From Candidatus Woesearchaeota archaeon UBA119 (lineage in GTDB: Archaea > Nanobdellota > Nanobdellia > Woesearchaeales > UBA119), in contig DAWM01000058.1 in assembly GCA_002505945.1 (NCBI GenBank), positions 8,471 to 21,269 of the forward strand: a stretch of DNA of 12,799 bases, in the 5' to 3' direction. The notes under the pieces are model-generated. The model was given only the letters and a program-made list of their open reading frames with translations. It did not search any database and was not told where the DNA came from. Below, piece by piece: positions 5,992 through 12,799 of this stretch. Within the stretch, counting starts at the first letter, position 1. Each line of letters begins with the position of its first letter. A program made the translations under genes and the position numbers.

Positions 5992-6822
5992 TTAATCCCA
6001 AACAATTCCTGCCTTTTTCTTGTTTCTTATACCAAACTGAGACAACAATTTGAAAGTAATATAGTTCTTCCCAAGATTAAATACCATCTTAGAGATATTG
6101 GAATATTCCAACTCTTCAAGCTTAAGGTTTTTTGGATTAAATGCTGAGGAGTTTATTTGCCTTTTAAGCCATTCCACAGGGTTGCCTCTTATTTCCGTAT
6201 CAGTCTCAAGAAGAAACCCCTCAAAATAAAGAAGCTCAAAATGGAAATCTCCTCCAGGAAAGCAGGGTTTTTTGTATCTGCGAGCCAGTTCAAGAAGTTC
6301 TTCATTATAATGCCTGAAAGGCCCTACACACATGCCGTTGAGTTCCCATAAATCAAAATATTTGGAATATCTAAGGAGGAAATCCTTTCCAACACCTCCA
6401 AAATCTGTAAATAATGGGTGAGCGGCTACCACAATACCGCCTTTCTCCTTAATTGCTTTGATTGTAGGCAAGGTAGCTTCAAAAGAATAGATTTTGCCTT
6501 TATAGCCTATACCCAACAGATGAGCACCCCATTCAGGATTATGCTTTGAGGTAGATGGAAAAGTAGTGAATTCACACCCTTTCACCACTATAAGCTTTTT
6601 TCCCTGTTTTGATTTTACTATCTTATAAGTAGATTTTGTCGTTTCAACAATAAAGCCAGAATTGAAAAGGAATATATCCAACTGATCAAATGCTTTTGTT
6701 GTATCATGGTCTGTAATAATTATGAGATCAAGCCCATGCTGAAACGCTCTCTCTATTATCTGAGAAACACGCAGAGCCCCATCAACAAGATTGGAATGTA
6801 TGTGAGAAGCAATTAATGCCAT
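5992..6822 (-). CDS. PHP-domain metal-dependent phosphoesterase
   Basis: A 276-residue protein of the PHP (polymerase and histidinol phosphatase) superfamily, which hydrolyses phosphoesters with a multi-metal centre. The metal ligands appear in order: H7 and H9 in ASHIHS, D38/H39/D40 in ITDHDT, E84 in KGCEFTT, H101 in GAHLLGIG, H135 in VAAHPL, and D192/H194 in GGDFH. All expected motifs are present, so an active hydrolase is likely. Known stand-alone relatives include histidinol phosphatase and the TrpH/YciV nucleotide phosphatases/5'-3' exonucleases. The sequence does not choose between them, and no histidine-biosynthesis gene is nearby. The C-terminal ~70 residues lack known motifs. A weak TATA-like CTTAAAAAG (minus strand, 6845-6853) is 26 nt upstream of the ATG. 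Confidence 0.85.
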   Translation of the reverse strand: MALIASHIHSNLVDGALRVSQIIERAFQHGLDLIIITDHDTTKAFDQLDIFLFNSGFIVETTKSTYKIVKSKQGKKLIVVKGCEFTTFPSTSKHNPEWGAHLLGIGYKGKIYSFEATLPTIKAIKEKGGIVVAAHPLFTDFGGVGKDFLLRYSKYFDLWELNGMCVGPFRHYNEELLELARRYKKPCFPGGDFHFELLYFEGFLLETDTEIRGNPVEWLKRQINSSAFNPKNLKLEELEYSNISKMVFNLGKNYITFKLLSQFGIRNKKKAGIVWD

Positions 6823-6869
6823 ACCAGGAATAAGAAGATATTTCTTTTTAAGGGTTTTGGTTGACTAAT

Positions 6870-7610
6870 CTATTTAAAAGCCAGCTTACATTGTTCTTTC
6901 TTTCCATTATCATTAAAATAATCACATACGCTCTCATCCAAGGATGCCCTCAGCTTACCCTCTGCCTGATACCATCTCAGTAAAAAGTCCAGACATTCAT
7001 CCTGTTTTTGAGGAGATGGTTGTTGCCTGCAGTATTCAAGGTTATCTCTAGCACTTTGATTATTAAGAATACTAAAGTATTTGAGATTGGTTGCCATAGT
7101 AGACATCGAATAGAACAATACCCCCACAAAAGAGACAGCAAAAATAACTACAACTAGGATAACAAAATACTTCATAAAAGCCTCGTTTATCGGTTTTTCC
7201 TTCTCTTCATCCAGATAGCCTGAAGAAAAATAACCCTTAATCTGCTTGAAATACCATAGTCCTAAAAAGAGGAAAGGAACCATGATTATTGAGCTCGTAA
7301 TAGACACAAGTCCAAGTTCAGTTAGCGATAAAAGCAGGATAAGGAACACAAGCTCATAAACTATATAAGCGATAAGAGTGAACCGGATAATTTTATAGCC
7401 CTGAATAGTTGCTTTTTGTATACCAAGCAAAAGCAAGATATAGAATAATAAGGTTATTAAACCAAGAACAATATAAAGAGTTTGACTTATTTCCAACAAA
7501 GAGGATATTGGTATTGAGAAGGAAAAAAGCAAACCAAGCAGATTAAACACAAAGCCTAGAATTATTAGAATTTGGATAATCTGCAATATTTGGGGTTTTT
7601 TCTTATTCAT
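6870..7610 (-). CDS. Five-helix membrane protein with Cys-rich C-terminal tail
   Basis: From the ATG at 7610 the product is 246 residues with five hydrophobic segments at about 8-30, 42-64, 74-97, 99-120 and 146-169. A charged loop (DEEKEKP) lies before the last one. The tail (170-246) is soluble and carries four cysteines, C194, C206, C229 and C241, in two similar units of C-x11-C, a pattern suited to disulfides outside the membrane. By the positive-inside tendency (MNKKK start) and five helices, the tail would be extracellular. The family is not recognised. The longer form starts with TTG at 7655, but a TATA element at 7634-7643 lies 28 nt before the ATG, so 7610 is preferred. The gene is divergent from the KH-domain gene. 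The stop is TAG. Confidence 0.75.
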   Translation of the reverse strand: MNKKKPQILQIIQILIILGFVFNLLGLLFSFSIPISSLLEISQTLYIVLGLITLLFYILLLLGIQKATIQGYKIIRFTLIAYIVYELVFLILLLSLTELGLVSITSSIIMVPFLFLGLWYFKQIKGYFSSGYLDEEKEKPINEAFMKYFVILVVVIFAVSFVGVLFYSMSTMATNLKYFSILNNQSARDNLEYCRQQPSPQKQDECLDFLLRWYQAEGKLRASLDESVCDYFNDNGKKEQCKLAFK

Positions 7611-7633
7611 GAAAGATATAAAAATGATATTTT

Positions 7634-7643
7634 GTTTATAATA
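7634..7643 (-). promoter_or_regulatory. TATA box of membrane-protein gene
   Basis: Minus strand TATTATAAAC centred 28 nt before the ATG at 7610, placing the transcription start at or within a few nt of that codon. Confidence 0.5.
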
Positions 7644-7656
7644 TTTTCTATCCAAA

Positions 7657-7667
7657 GATTTAAAAAC
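7657..7667 (+). promoter_or_regulatory. TATA box of KH-domain gene
   Basis: GATTTAAAAAC centred 28 nt before the ATG at 7690, giving a leaderless or near-leaderless transcript. It lies back to back with the TATA box of the divergent membrane-protein gene, about 24 bp away. Confidence 0.5.
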
Positions 7668-7689
7668 AAACAGAAAAGTCCCTTAAGGT

Positions 7690-8322
7690 ATGAAAGAGAA
7701 GGAAACTGAGAAGGGGAACGATGCCAAGGAATTACCTTATCTATATAGATTAAAGATCCCTAAATCCAGGATAGCTCCTCTTATTGGCTCTTCAGGCGAA
7801 ACCAAAAAAGAGTTGAGCTCTATCTCTCAATCCCGGATAGAGGTGGATTCACATGAAGGAGACGTGAAGATTTCTGGCAAGGATCCGATTGCGCTTTTTG
7901 AGTTAAAGGATGTGATTACTGCAATTGGAAGAGGTTTCAACCCAGATATAGCTAAGCGCTTGTTCAAGAAGGATTATGTGCTGGATATTGTTAATGTCAA
8001 GGATTTTGCCAATACCAAAAACAGCATGATAAGGCTGAGAGGAAGGGTTATTGGAGAGAAGGGCAAGTCAAGGAAGACAATAGAACAGCTCACAGATACT
8101 AAAATATGCATATTCGGCAAAACCATTGGCATTGTAGGGCATGTGTTTGATGTTAAGGATGCTAAGAGGGCAATTGTAACTCTTTTAGAGGGGAGCAGGC
8201 ACGCTAATGTATACTCCTGGCTTGAAAAAAGGAAGAAAGAAAGAAACCTAGAGAAAGAGATTAATGCAGAGGAATTTGAGTTTAAGGACGAGAAAGAAAA
8301 GGAATTCGCCAGAAAAGCCTAG
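7690..8322 (+). CDS. Tandem KH-domain RNA-binding protein, Pno1/Dim2/Krr1 type
   Basis: Universal archaeal/eukaryotic two-KH protein; eukaryotic Pno1 (Dim2) binds pre-18S rRNA near its 3' end and assists small-subunit maturation, and the archaeal form is thought to do the same with 16S rRNA. In 210 residues, KH-1 (about 18-80) has the GxxG loop GSSG at 33-36 in IAPLIGSSGETKKEL, and KH-2 (about 95-170) has GEKG at 122-125 in GRVIGEKGKSRKTIEQL. The family signatures GRGFNPDIAKRL (80-91) and GSRHANVYSWLEKRK are clear. The tail is a highly charged Lys/Glu helix. Both GxxG loops are intact, so RNA binding should be retained. The first 13 residues are charged and likely disordered. The stop is TAG. 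Confidence 0.93.
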   Translation: MKEKETEKGNDAKELPYLYRLKIPKSRIAPLIGSSGETKKELSSISQSRIEVDSHEGDVKISGKDPIALFELKDVITAIGRGFNPDIAKRLFKKDYVLDIVNVKDFANTKNSMIRLRGRVIGEKGKSRKTIEQLTDTKICIFGKTIGIVGHVFDVKDAKRAIVTLLEGSRHANVYSWLEKRKKERNLEKEINAEEFEFKDEKEKEFARKA

Positions 8323-8365
8323 CTCAATTTAACTATTTCTCATGAAATTTCCATAAAAACAGCCT

Positions 8366-8425
8366 GATTTTCGTAAAAAAACACCTTAAATGAACAGAAG
8401 GTTTATATTTTATCTATACGAAATC
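8366..8425. repeat. Imperfect inverted repeat flanking a TATA element
   Basis: GATTTTCGTA at 8366-8375 and TACGAAATC at 8417-8425 are inverted copies differing by one deleted base. They flank a TATA-like TTTATATTT at 8402-8410 in the 123-nt spacer after the KH gene. They could form a regulator binding site for the downstream helical-repeat gene. Such short AT-rich repeats also occur by chance. Nothing else is evident in 8323-8445. Confidence 0.3.
8402..8410 (+). promoter_or_regulatory. TATA-type promoter of helical-repeat gene
   Basis: TTTATATTT centred 40 nt before the ATG ATG pair at 8446-8451 predicts a leader of about 15 nt to that pair, but about 165 nt to the GTG at 8597. This favours translation beginning near 8446, which requires a frame change at 8461-8465. 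Confidence 0.4.
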
Positions 8426-8445
8426 ATAAAACAAGCTTTCAATAG

Positions 8446-8596
8446 ATGATGAAAGAAGAAGGGGGTTAAAATCTCAAAACCAAACCAACATAAAAATAAG
8501 CCTCAGTCCAAGACTGTCTCTCAAGAGAGAAATAAAACTCAAAGGATTTATGCCCTTCTTCAAGGGAATCCTGAACAAGATAAACTAATCAAAGGT
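8446..8596 (+). other. Probable 5' coding extension of the helical-repeat gene, frame-broken at a G5 run
   Basis: The frame of the gene called at 8597 remains open back to 8453 (a TGA lies at 8450-8452) but contains no ATG, GTG or TTG. It encodes protein-like basic sequence (ISKPNQHKNKPQSK, then RIYALLQGNPEQDKLIKG) leading straight into the main ORF. Two adjacent ATGs at 8446 and 8449, in another frame, read MMKEEGG and then stop at 8467. Removing one G from GGGGG (8461-8465) joins them into MMKEEGVKISK and onward. A homopolymer sequence error, a real frameshift mutation, or programmed +1 frameshifting would each account for this. Confidence 0.6.
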
Positions 8597-10483
8597 GTGC
8601 CTCGTTTCCCCTACGGAGAAAAGAGCCTTGATTTATTAGTGTCAATCCTAGATAATGTAGATGGTAATGCTGTTGTTGATATCTTGGAAACTACATCTTC
8701 TTATTCTGAAGATGAAGAAGAATGCAAAAAGAGAATCATTGAGAGAAACCACTCACTTAGCTCTATTTACAACAAATCTTCTCAACTCCAAGAGTTGCTT
8801 CAGAAATACAATCATATTGTCAGACAGAAGAAAGAGTTTGAAACAGGAGTGCCAATGTCAGCAGAATTTGAAAAGATAGACTCTTGTGTAGAAACGCTTG
8901 CTTCAAGCTCAAATACTATTGAAGATACAAAAGAGCTTTGCGAATTAATAGACGACTATCAGCTTCCTAAATATAATCCTCAAGATTACTTGGAATTCCT
9001 AAATAATCTAGAAACCAGCCTGTCAAAAGCTGGCAAATATACTGGAGAGATAGTGAAGCTTATCAGTTCCTATGATGAAGAGGAAGGATTCATAATAACA
9101 GATATTATTAAGAGAAAGACCGAAGCACTAAAGAACAAGAAAATAATGGCTCCATTGAAACGCTTGATTTATACCTTGAAGAGTGATTCTATTTCTAACA
9201 CAAAGAAAGCCCTAAATGAGAATGACAGACTCAGCTATATAAAAAATATTGCAGAGATTGCCTATGAGTTAGAGGAAAGAGGGGCAGTAGATGCGATTTC
9301 AGAGACAGCTAAAAGCTACAACAGCAAGGACCTCAATATATTTATGGAGCGAATGAATGCTATAGCTCGCTCTACTAAGAAGACCAGTCTTGTTGAGAAG
9401 ATAGCAAAGGATTGTGAGGGAAGGGAAGGAAAGGAACTTAAAGATTACCTTACCAACTTAAAATATATCTGTGATGCAAGTCAAGAGGAAACTGCAGAGA
9501 AGGTGGTTAACAATTACAATAAATTGGGTGATAAAGAGAAGTCCAACTACCTTAAGCAGATGAGTAAGATTAGCAAGAATATAAAAGATAAATCAGTATT
9601 AAAGGACATTGCGAGTCTGCCCGAGCACGACATTAGGGGAAACAATCTTAAAAAAAGACTAAAGGAAATCAACAAATATGCTAAGAAAGAAGAAACACCT
9701 TACGAAACTAAGAACCTCGTGGATAGAATTAAGAAAGAAGATCACATCAGAAGCATCAATCCCATTATCAAGTATACAAAAAATCCTAGTTTAAGAGATG
9801 ACATAGAGAGTTTTGCTGAAAGTCTGGGGAGAAGTAAGAGAATTAAATATCTCAGCTGTATTGGAGAGGTTGCTGAAAACACTTACAGAAATAATCTAGA
9901 TACCAGCAAAATATTAGGCAGTTTAAACAATACCATGAAGGAGCTTAAGAGAAAAAATGTCAATGAAAGGAAGTTAATTAGGATTGTCAAGGCCCTTAAT
10001 AAATTCACAAATAAAAACAAGCATTTGGCACCATCTAAGATAAACAATGCTATATATGAGGGAATGATTTCTGGTTTAAGACACCTTTCACCAGATATTT
10101 TCTATGATGTAGATGGATGGGAGTTTAGAGGGTTGGATGGTTTCTTAAAGCATTACTTCTCTGATTGCTATAAAATCGGTTCAAACGCCTGTGCGCCAGT
10201 TAAAAGTTATGATATAAATAAAAATGCTGTTGAGAAAGTCATTGAGGGTGCAGGAAAGATTCCTACAATTAGCAGATATCTAAAATATCTGGAAAAAGTA
10301 GGAGAGATAAGCCAGGATAATATATATAACCCTGAAGGATTAATGGCTCTTGGTGAGTTTTCAAGTAATATGTTGCAGAACAAAAGCTATGGTCGCTTCA
10401 AACGCAGCCTGAATAAAGTAGCTAGGAAAGCTAAGAAATACTGCTTCTTCAACCTAGACCAGATAAATAGAATGGTAGCATGA
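8597..10483 (+). CDS. Large alpha-helical protein with ~35-residue repeats, unknown function
   Basis: The 628 residues from the GTG at 8597 (probably about 50 more upstream) match no family I recognise. The sequence is charged and almost wholly helical, with no signal peptide or membrane segment. Residues 211-385 fall into five units of 34-36 residues starting near 211, 246, 281, 315 and 351. The units share a register with an aromatic or bulky residue at position 4, Leu/Ile/Met at 5 and 8, Ile/Tyr at 11 and a small residue at 12 (for example YIKNIAEIA, FMERMNAIA, YLTNLKYIC, YLKQMSKIS). Further matches occur near 128 (YLEFLNNL), 415 (YLSCIGEVA) and 563 (YLKYLEKVG). This is an alpha-alpha solenoid pattern of TPR/PPR-like period, suggesting a scaffold or RNA/protein-binding role. 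It lies alone between the KH gene and top6B with its own promoter and terminator. The stop is TGA. Confidence 0.75.
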   Translation: MPRFPYGEKSLDLLVSILDNVDGNAVVDILETTSSYSEDEEECKKRIIERNHSLSSIYNKSSQLQELLQKYNHIVRQKKEFETGVPMSAEFEKIDSCVETLASSSNTIEDTKELCELIDDYQLPKYNPQDYLEFLNNLETSLSKAGKYTGEIVKLISSYDEEEGFIITDIIKRKTEALKNKKIMAPLKRLIYTLKSDSISNTKKALNENDRLSYIKNIAEIAYELEERGAVDAISETAKSYNSKDLNIFMERMNAIARSTKKTSLVEKIAKDCEGREGKELKDYLTNLKYICDASQEETAEKVVNNYNKLGDKEKSNYLKQMSKISKNIKDKSVLKDIASLPEHDIRGNNLKKRLKEINKYAKKEETPYETKNLVDRIKKEDHIRSINPIIKYTKNPSLRDDIESFAESLGRSKRIKYLSCIGEVAENTYRNNLDTSKILGSLNNTMKELKRKNVNERKLIRIVKALNKFTNKNKHLAPSKINNAIYEGMISGLRHLSPDIFYDVDGWEFRGLDGFLKHYFSDCYKIGSNACAPVKSYDINKNAVEKVIEGAGKIPTISRYLKYLEKVGEISQDNIYNPEGLMALGEFSSNMLQNKSYGRFKRSLNKVARKAKKYCFFNLDQINRMVA

Positions 10484-10490
10484 TGTTTCC

Positions 10491-10497
10491 TTTTTTT
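10491..10497 (+). terminator. T7 terminator after helical-repeat gene
   Basis: Seven consecutive T residues 8 nt after the TGA stop, then a T-rich stretch; a plausible archaeal intrinsic terminator that would separate this gene from top6B. Confidence 0.45.
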
Positions 10498-10514
10498 CTG
10501 TTCTAAAACGTAAG

Positions 10515-10524
10515 TTATTTAAAG
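10515..10524 (+). promoter_or_regulatory. TATA-type promoter of the top6B-top6A operon
   Basis: TTATTTAAAG centred about 44 nt before the ATG at 10563 predicts a leader of about 18 nt. An ATG at 10553 is in a different frame that stops after 11 codons. No clear Shine-Dalgarno is seen. Confidence 0.4.
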
Positions 10525-10562
10525 AAATTAATTCTGTTTCAATTCTATCTTAATGAGTCAAG

Positions 10563-12347
10563 ATGGAAAAGGAGAGAAGTTTATCTGATTTTGAAGAGAA
10601 GAAAGATAATAGCATAGGTACTAAAAAGGAGCAGGAGAAGGCGGTCAAAACCCTTTCTGCCGAGGAGTTGAGCAAGCGGCAAAGGGAGATCTCTATAGCT
10701 GAATTCTTTGAGAAGAACCGACATCTGCTTGGGTTTGATAATAATAGAAAGGCCTTGCTTACCGCTGTTAAAGAGGCTGTAGATAATTCATTGGATGCAT
10801 GTGAGGAAGCAAGGATTCTGCCTGAGATTATGGTTGAGATTACCCAGATGGATGATGAACGATTTAAGGTAGCGATTGAGGATAATGGGCCTGGTATTGT
10901 TAAGAGTCAGATTCCTAAAATATTCGGGAAGCTGCTCTATGGTTCTAAGTTTCACTCTATGAAACAAAGCAGGGGCCAGCAGGGTATCGGCATCTCTGCT
11001 GTGGCATTATACAGTCAACTTACTACTGGCAGGGCTATTAGAATATGGTCTAGAACTTCTCCTGACAGCAAACCTCATTACCTTGAGATTCATATTGATA
11101 CTACCAAAAACAAGCCTATTATCAGTAAGAATGAGATTGTTGAGTGGGATAAGGAAAGAGGCACCCGAATAGAGTTTGACTTGGAAGGTAGCTATTATAG
11201 GGGTGCTCAATCCGTTGATGAATACCTTAAGCAGACTGCTATAATAAATCCTCACGCTACTATAATATATTCCAGTCCTAAGGCAGAACAGATTATATAT
11301 GCTAGGGCGACAGAGAAACTGCCTGAGGAACCTGATGAAATCAAGCCTCATCCTTACGGCATTGAATTAGGTGCTTTGATAAGGATGTTGAGGGCAACCA
11401 AATCCAGAACTATTCATTCTTTTCTAACATCGGAATTCTCTAGGGTTAGCGCAAGGGTCGCCTCCGAAGTATTAGAGAAGGCGGGTGTTAATCCAACAGC
11501 TAAGCCTAAAGAGATATCAAGAAGAGATGCTGAGCAAGTCTTTAAGGCACTGCAGAAAACCAAGATTATGGCTCCTCCAATGAATTGCCTCTCTCCAATA
11601 AAACCTGAGGAGCTTGAGAAAGGGATAAGAAAAGAGGTTAATGCTGAGTACTATGATGTTGTCTCAAGGCCTGCTTCTGTTTATAGAGGCAATCCTTTTG
11701 TGATTGAAGCAGGCATTGCTTATGGAGGCACCTTAAAAGGGGATGAAACTGTCGCTGTGCTAAGATTCGCCAACAGGGTTCCTTTGTTATATCAAGCTGG
11801 TGCCTGTGCCTTCACAAAATCCATTATTGCTACAAATTGGCGCAATTATGGGCTGGCTCAGCCCAAGGGCAGCCTGCCTATCGGACCGGCGGTCATTGTA
11901 GTTCATATGGCCTCTGTTTGGACGCCTTATACTAGCGAAGCAAAGGAGGCTATTGCAAGTTATGAGGATATTGTCAAGGAGATAAAGCTTGCTCTTCAGG
12001 AATTAGGAAGGAACCTTAAGAGATATATATCAAAGAAGAAAAAGATAAAAGCGGAGGTCAAGAAAAGGTCTTATATCACTAAATTCATTCCTCATATTGC
12101 TTTTGCAATCTCCAATATCCTTGAAGAAGACAACAAGGAGGAGTTAGAAGAGAAGCTTAAGATTGTTCTGGAAGAGAAGAGGGGCAAGGTTGAGAATGTG
12201 GAGTTTGATGAAAAGGCAAATAAGGATTATGATGAAACCTTTGCTGTAAAGGCAGGCGGGGGAATAGTTGAGGATTATCTTAAAGAAGAAGAAGAAGAAG
12301 AGGAGAAGGAAAAAGAAGAAAAGGATGAAGGGAATGCTCAAAAATGA
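10563..12347 (+). CDS. top6B: DNA topoisomerase VI subunit B
   Basis: ATPase subunit of the type IIB topoisomerase that relaxes and decatenates DNA by ATP-driven strand passage together with Top6A. In 594 residues: a charged, probably disordered N-terminal extension (about 1-38); the GHKL ATPase with [11 protein letters not shown] (N-box N75), EDNGPGI (107-112) and [11 protein letters not shown] (136-146); an H2TH region (about 265-345); and the transducer domain (about 365-490) with the switch lysine K435 in [11 protein letters not shown] Lys-rich linker, a C-terminal helical segment and a Glu-run tail ending EKDEGNAQK follow. All catalytic motifs are intact. The stop overlaps the top6A start in ATGA, so translation is coupled. 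The N-terminal extension and acidic tail exceed the core family length. Confidence 0.96.
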   Translation: MEKERSLSDFEEKKDNSIGTKKEQEKAVKTLSAEELSKRQREISIAEFFEKNRHLLGFDNNRKALLTAVKEAVDNSLDACEEARILPEIMVEITQMDDERFKVAIEDNGPGIVKSQIPKIFGKLLYGSKFHSMKQSRGQQGIGISAVALYSQLTTGRAIRIWSRTSPDSKPHYLEIHIDTTKNKPIISKNEIVEWDKERGTRIEFDLEGSYYRGAQSVDEYLKQTAIINPHATIIYSSPKAEQIIYARATEKLPEEPDEIKPHPYGIELGALIRMLRATKSRTIHSFLTSEFSRVSARVASEVLEKAGVNPTAKPKEISRRDAEQVFKALQKTKIMAPPMNCLSPIKPEELEKGIRKEVNAEYYDVVSRPASVYRGNPFVIEAGIAYGGTLKGDETVAVLRFANRVPLLYQAGACAFTKSIIATNWRNYGLAQPKGSLPIGPAVIVVHMASVWTPYTSEAKEAIASYEDIVKEIKLALQELGRNLKRYISKKKKIKAEVKKRSYITKFIPHIAFAISNILEEDNKEELEEKLKIVLEEKRGKVENVEFDEKANKDYDETFAVKAGGGIVEDYLKEEEEEEEKEKEEKDEGNAQK

Positions 12348-12799
12348 ATAAGGTCTTAGAGAAGATTAGGGATGTTTCTAAGGAGATTAAAGAGAATATT
12401 ATGCATCTTAAGCCGCCCTCATTGAACATACCTGTCAGGGCTTTGAGTAATGTAGAGTATAATCCTAAGGAGGGCTTTTTTCAGTTAAAAAATTCAAGGA
12501 AGAAAAGGACTCTTACTGCTGCTACCTCTAGGTCGTTTGCCCAGAGCCTTCGGATGCTGGAGTTATCTAATGCCCTCATCAAAAGCGATGATATTGCTAC
12601 AAAGAGGGAAGCGTATTATACTGCGTATAATTGGGAGGATGCTGGCTTCAAGAACCAGCCTGAATCGGACAATGTAATGGACGATATTGAAGCGATGTTA
12701 GGTGTTAATAGAGAGCAGATGGGCTTCGTACCTGAGGAAAAAGGGGGGGATGTTGCAGGAGACTTGGTTGTTGTGGATAGAGGCCCCGAAACCAAGCAA
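12344..12799 (+). CDS. top6A: DNA topoisomerase VI subunit A (Spo11-like), partial at window edge
   Basis: DNA-cleaving subunit of topoisomerase VI, homologous to meiotic Spo11. Only the first 152 codons lie in the window; the frame runs open off the right end. The winged-helix (CAP) domain contains [11 protein letters not shown], where the second tyrosine of the pair, Y92, is the expected nucleophile that forms the 5'-phosphotyrosyl link. Downstream, [20 protein letters not shown] matches the family's conserved region before the Toprim domain. The ATG overlaps the top6B stop by 4 nt (ATGA), the common archaeal operon arrangement. The Toprim metal-binding residues lie beyond the window. Confidence 0.95.
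   Translation, partial: MNKVLEKIRDVSKEIKENIMHLKPPSLNIPVRALSNVEYNPKEGFFQLKNSRKKRTLTAATSRSFAQSLRMLELSNALIKSDDIATKREAYYTAYNWEDAGFKNQPESDNVMDDIEAMLGVNREQMGFVPEEKGGDVAGDLVVVDRGPETKQ

Noticed and set aside
11007..11351. A 114-codon minus-strand frame within top6B.
   Set aside because: Antisense shadow of a strongly conserved ATPase sequence, with no promoter or motif of its own.
12283..12320. GAA/GAG-rich tract as a microsatellite or repeat element.
   Set aside because: It is the in-frame codon run for the Glu/Lys tail of Top6B and is explained by coding.
12144..12341. A hydrophobic, Phe-rich minus-strand frame that looks like a membrane peptide.
   Set aside because: It is the complement of the GAA/GAG-rich acidic tail of top6B, which yields Phe and Leu codons by composition alone.

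Overview
The window is AT-rich archaeal chromosome. A histone, topoisomerase VI subunits B and A, a universal archaeal tandem-KH protein of the Pno1/Krr1 type, and promoters with a TATA element roughly 24-40 nt ahead of short-leader or leaderless starts all say Archaea. Short genes, strand switches at nearly every gene, a membrane protein with a small Cys-rich tail and several unrecognisable helical proteins suggest a DPANN-type lineage (Woesearchaeota/Pacearchaeota-like). That placement is inference from gene content only.

Layout. Positions 1-83 hold a GC-rich hairpin of unknown identity. An endonuclease III gene (nth, minus strand) and a histone gene (plus) diverge from a shared promoter region at 750-850. 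Then come a retropepsin-like 'RimK-associated' protease broken by one in-frame TGA, a RimK-type ATP-grasp ligase with a C-terminal AbrB-like domain, and an unusual tandem-duplicated thymidine-kinase-like protein. It converges, with a 7-nt gap, on a minus-strand PD-(D/E)XK nuclease with four Fe-S type cysteines. A symmetric TATA element separates the nuclease from a divergent 56-codon small ORF (5148-5318). Next, all on the minus strand, are a coiled-coil/winged-helix protein, a PHP-domain phosphoesterase and a five-helix membrane protein. The last part is on the plus strand: the KH-domain protein, a large protein of ~35-residue helical repeats whose 5' end appears frameshifted, and the top6B-top6A operon (ATGA overlap), with top6A cut by the window edge.

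Themes. Information processing dominates: base-excision repair (nth), chromatin (histone), small-subunit rRNA maturation (KH protein) and DNA topology (Topo VI). The protease + RimK pair is a candidate amino-acid ligase/protease module. Two genes carry reading-frame anomalies: the in-frame TGA at 1318-1320 and a G5 run at 8461-8465. TGA is the normal stop of three other genes here, so a changed genetic code is unlikely. The most unusual points are the thymidine-kinase tandem whose two halves have lost different active-site elements, the RimK-AbrB fusion, the broken protease beside it, and the 35-residue-repeat protein.
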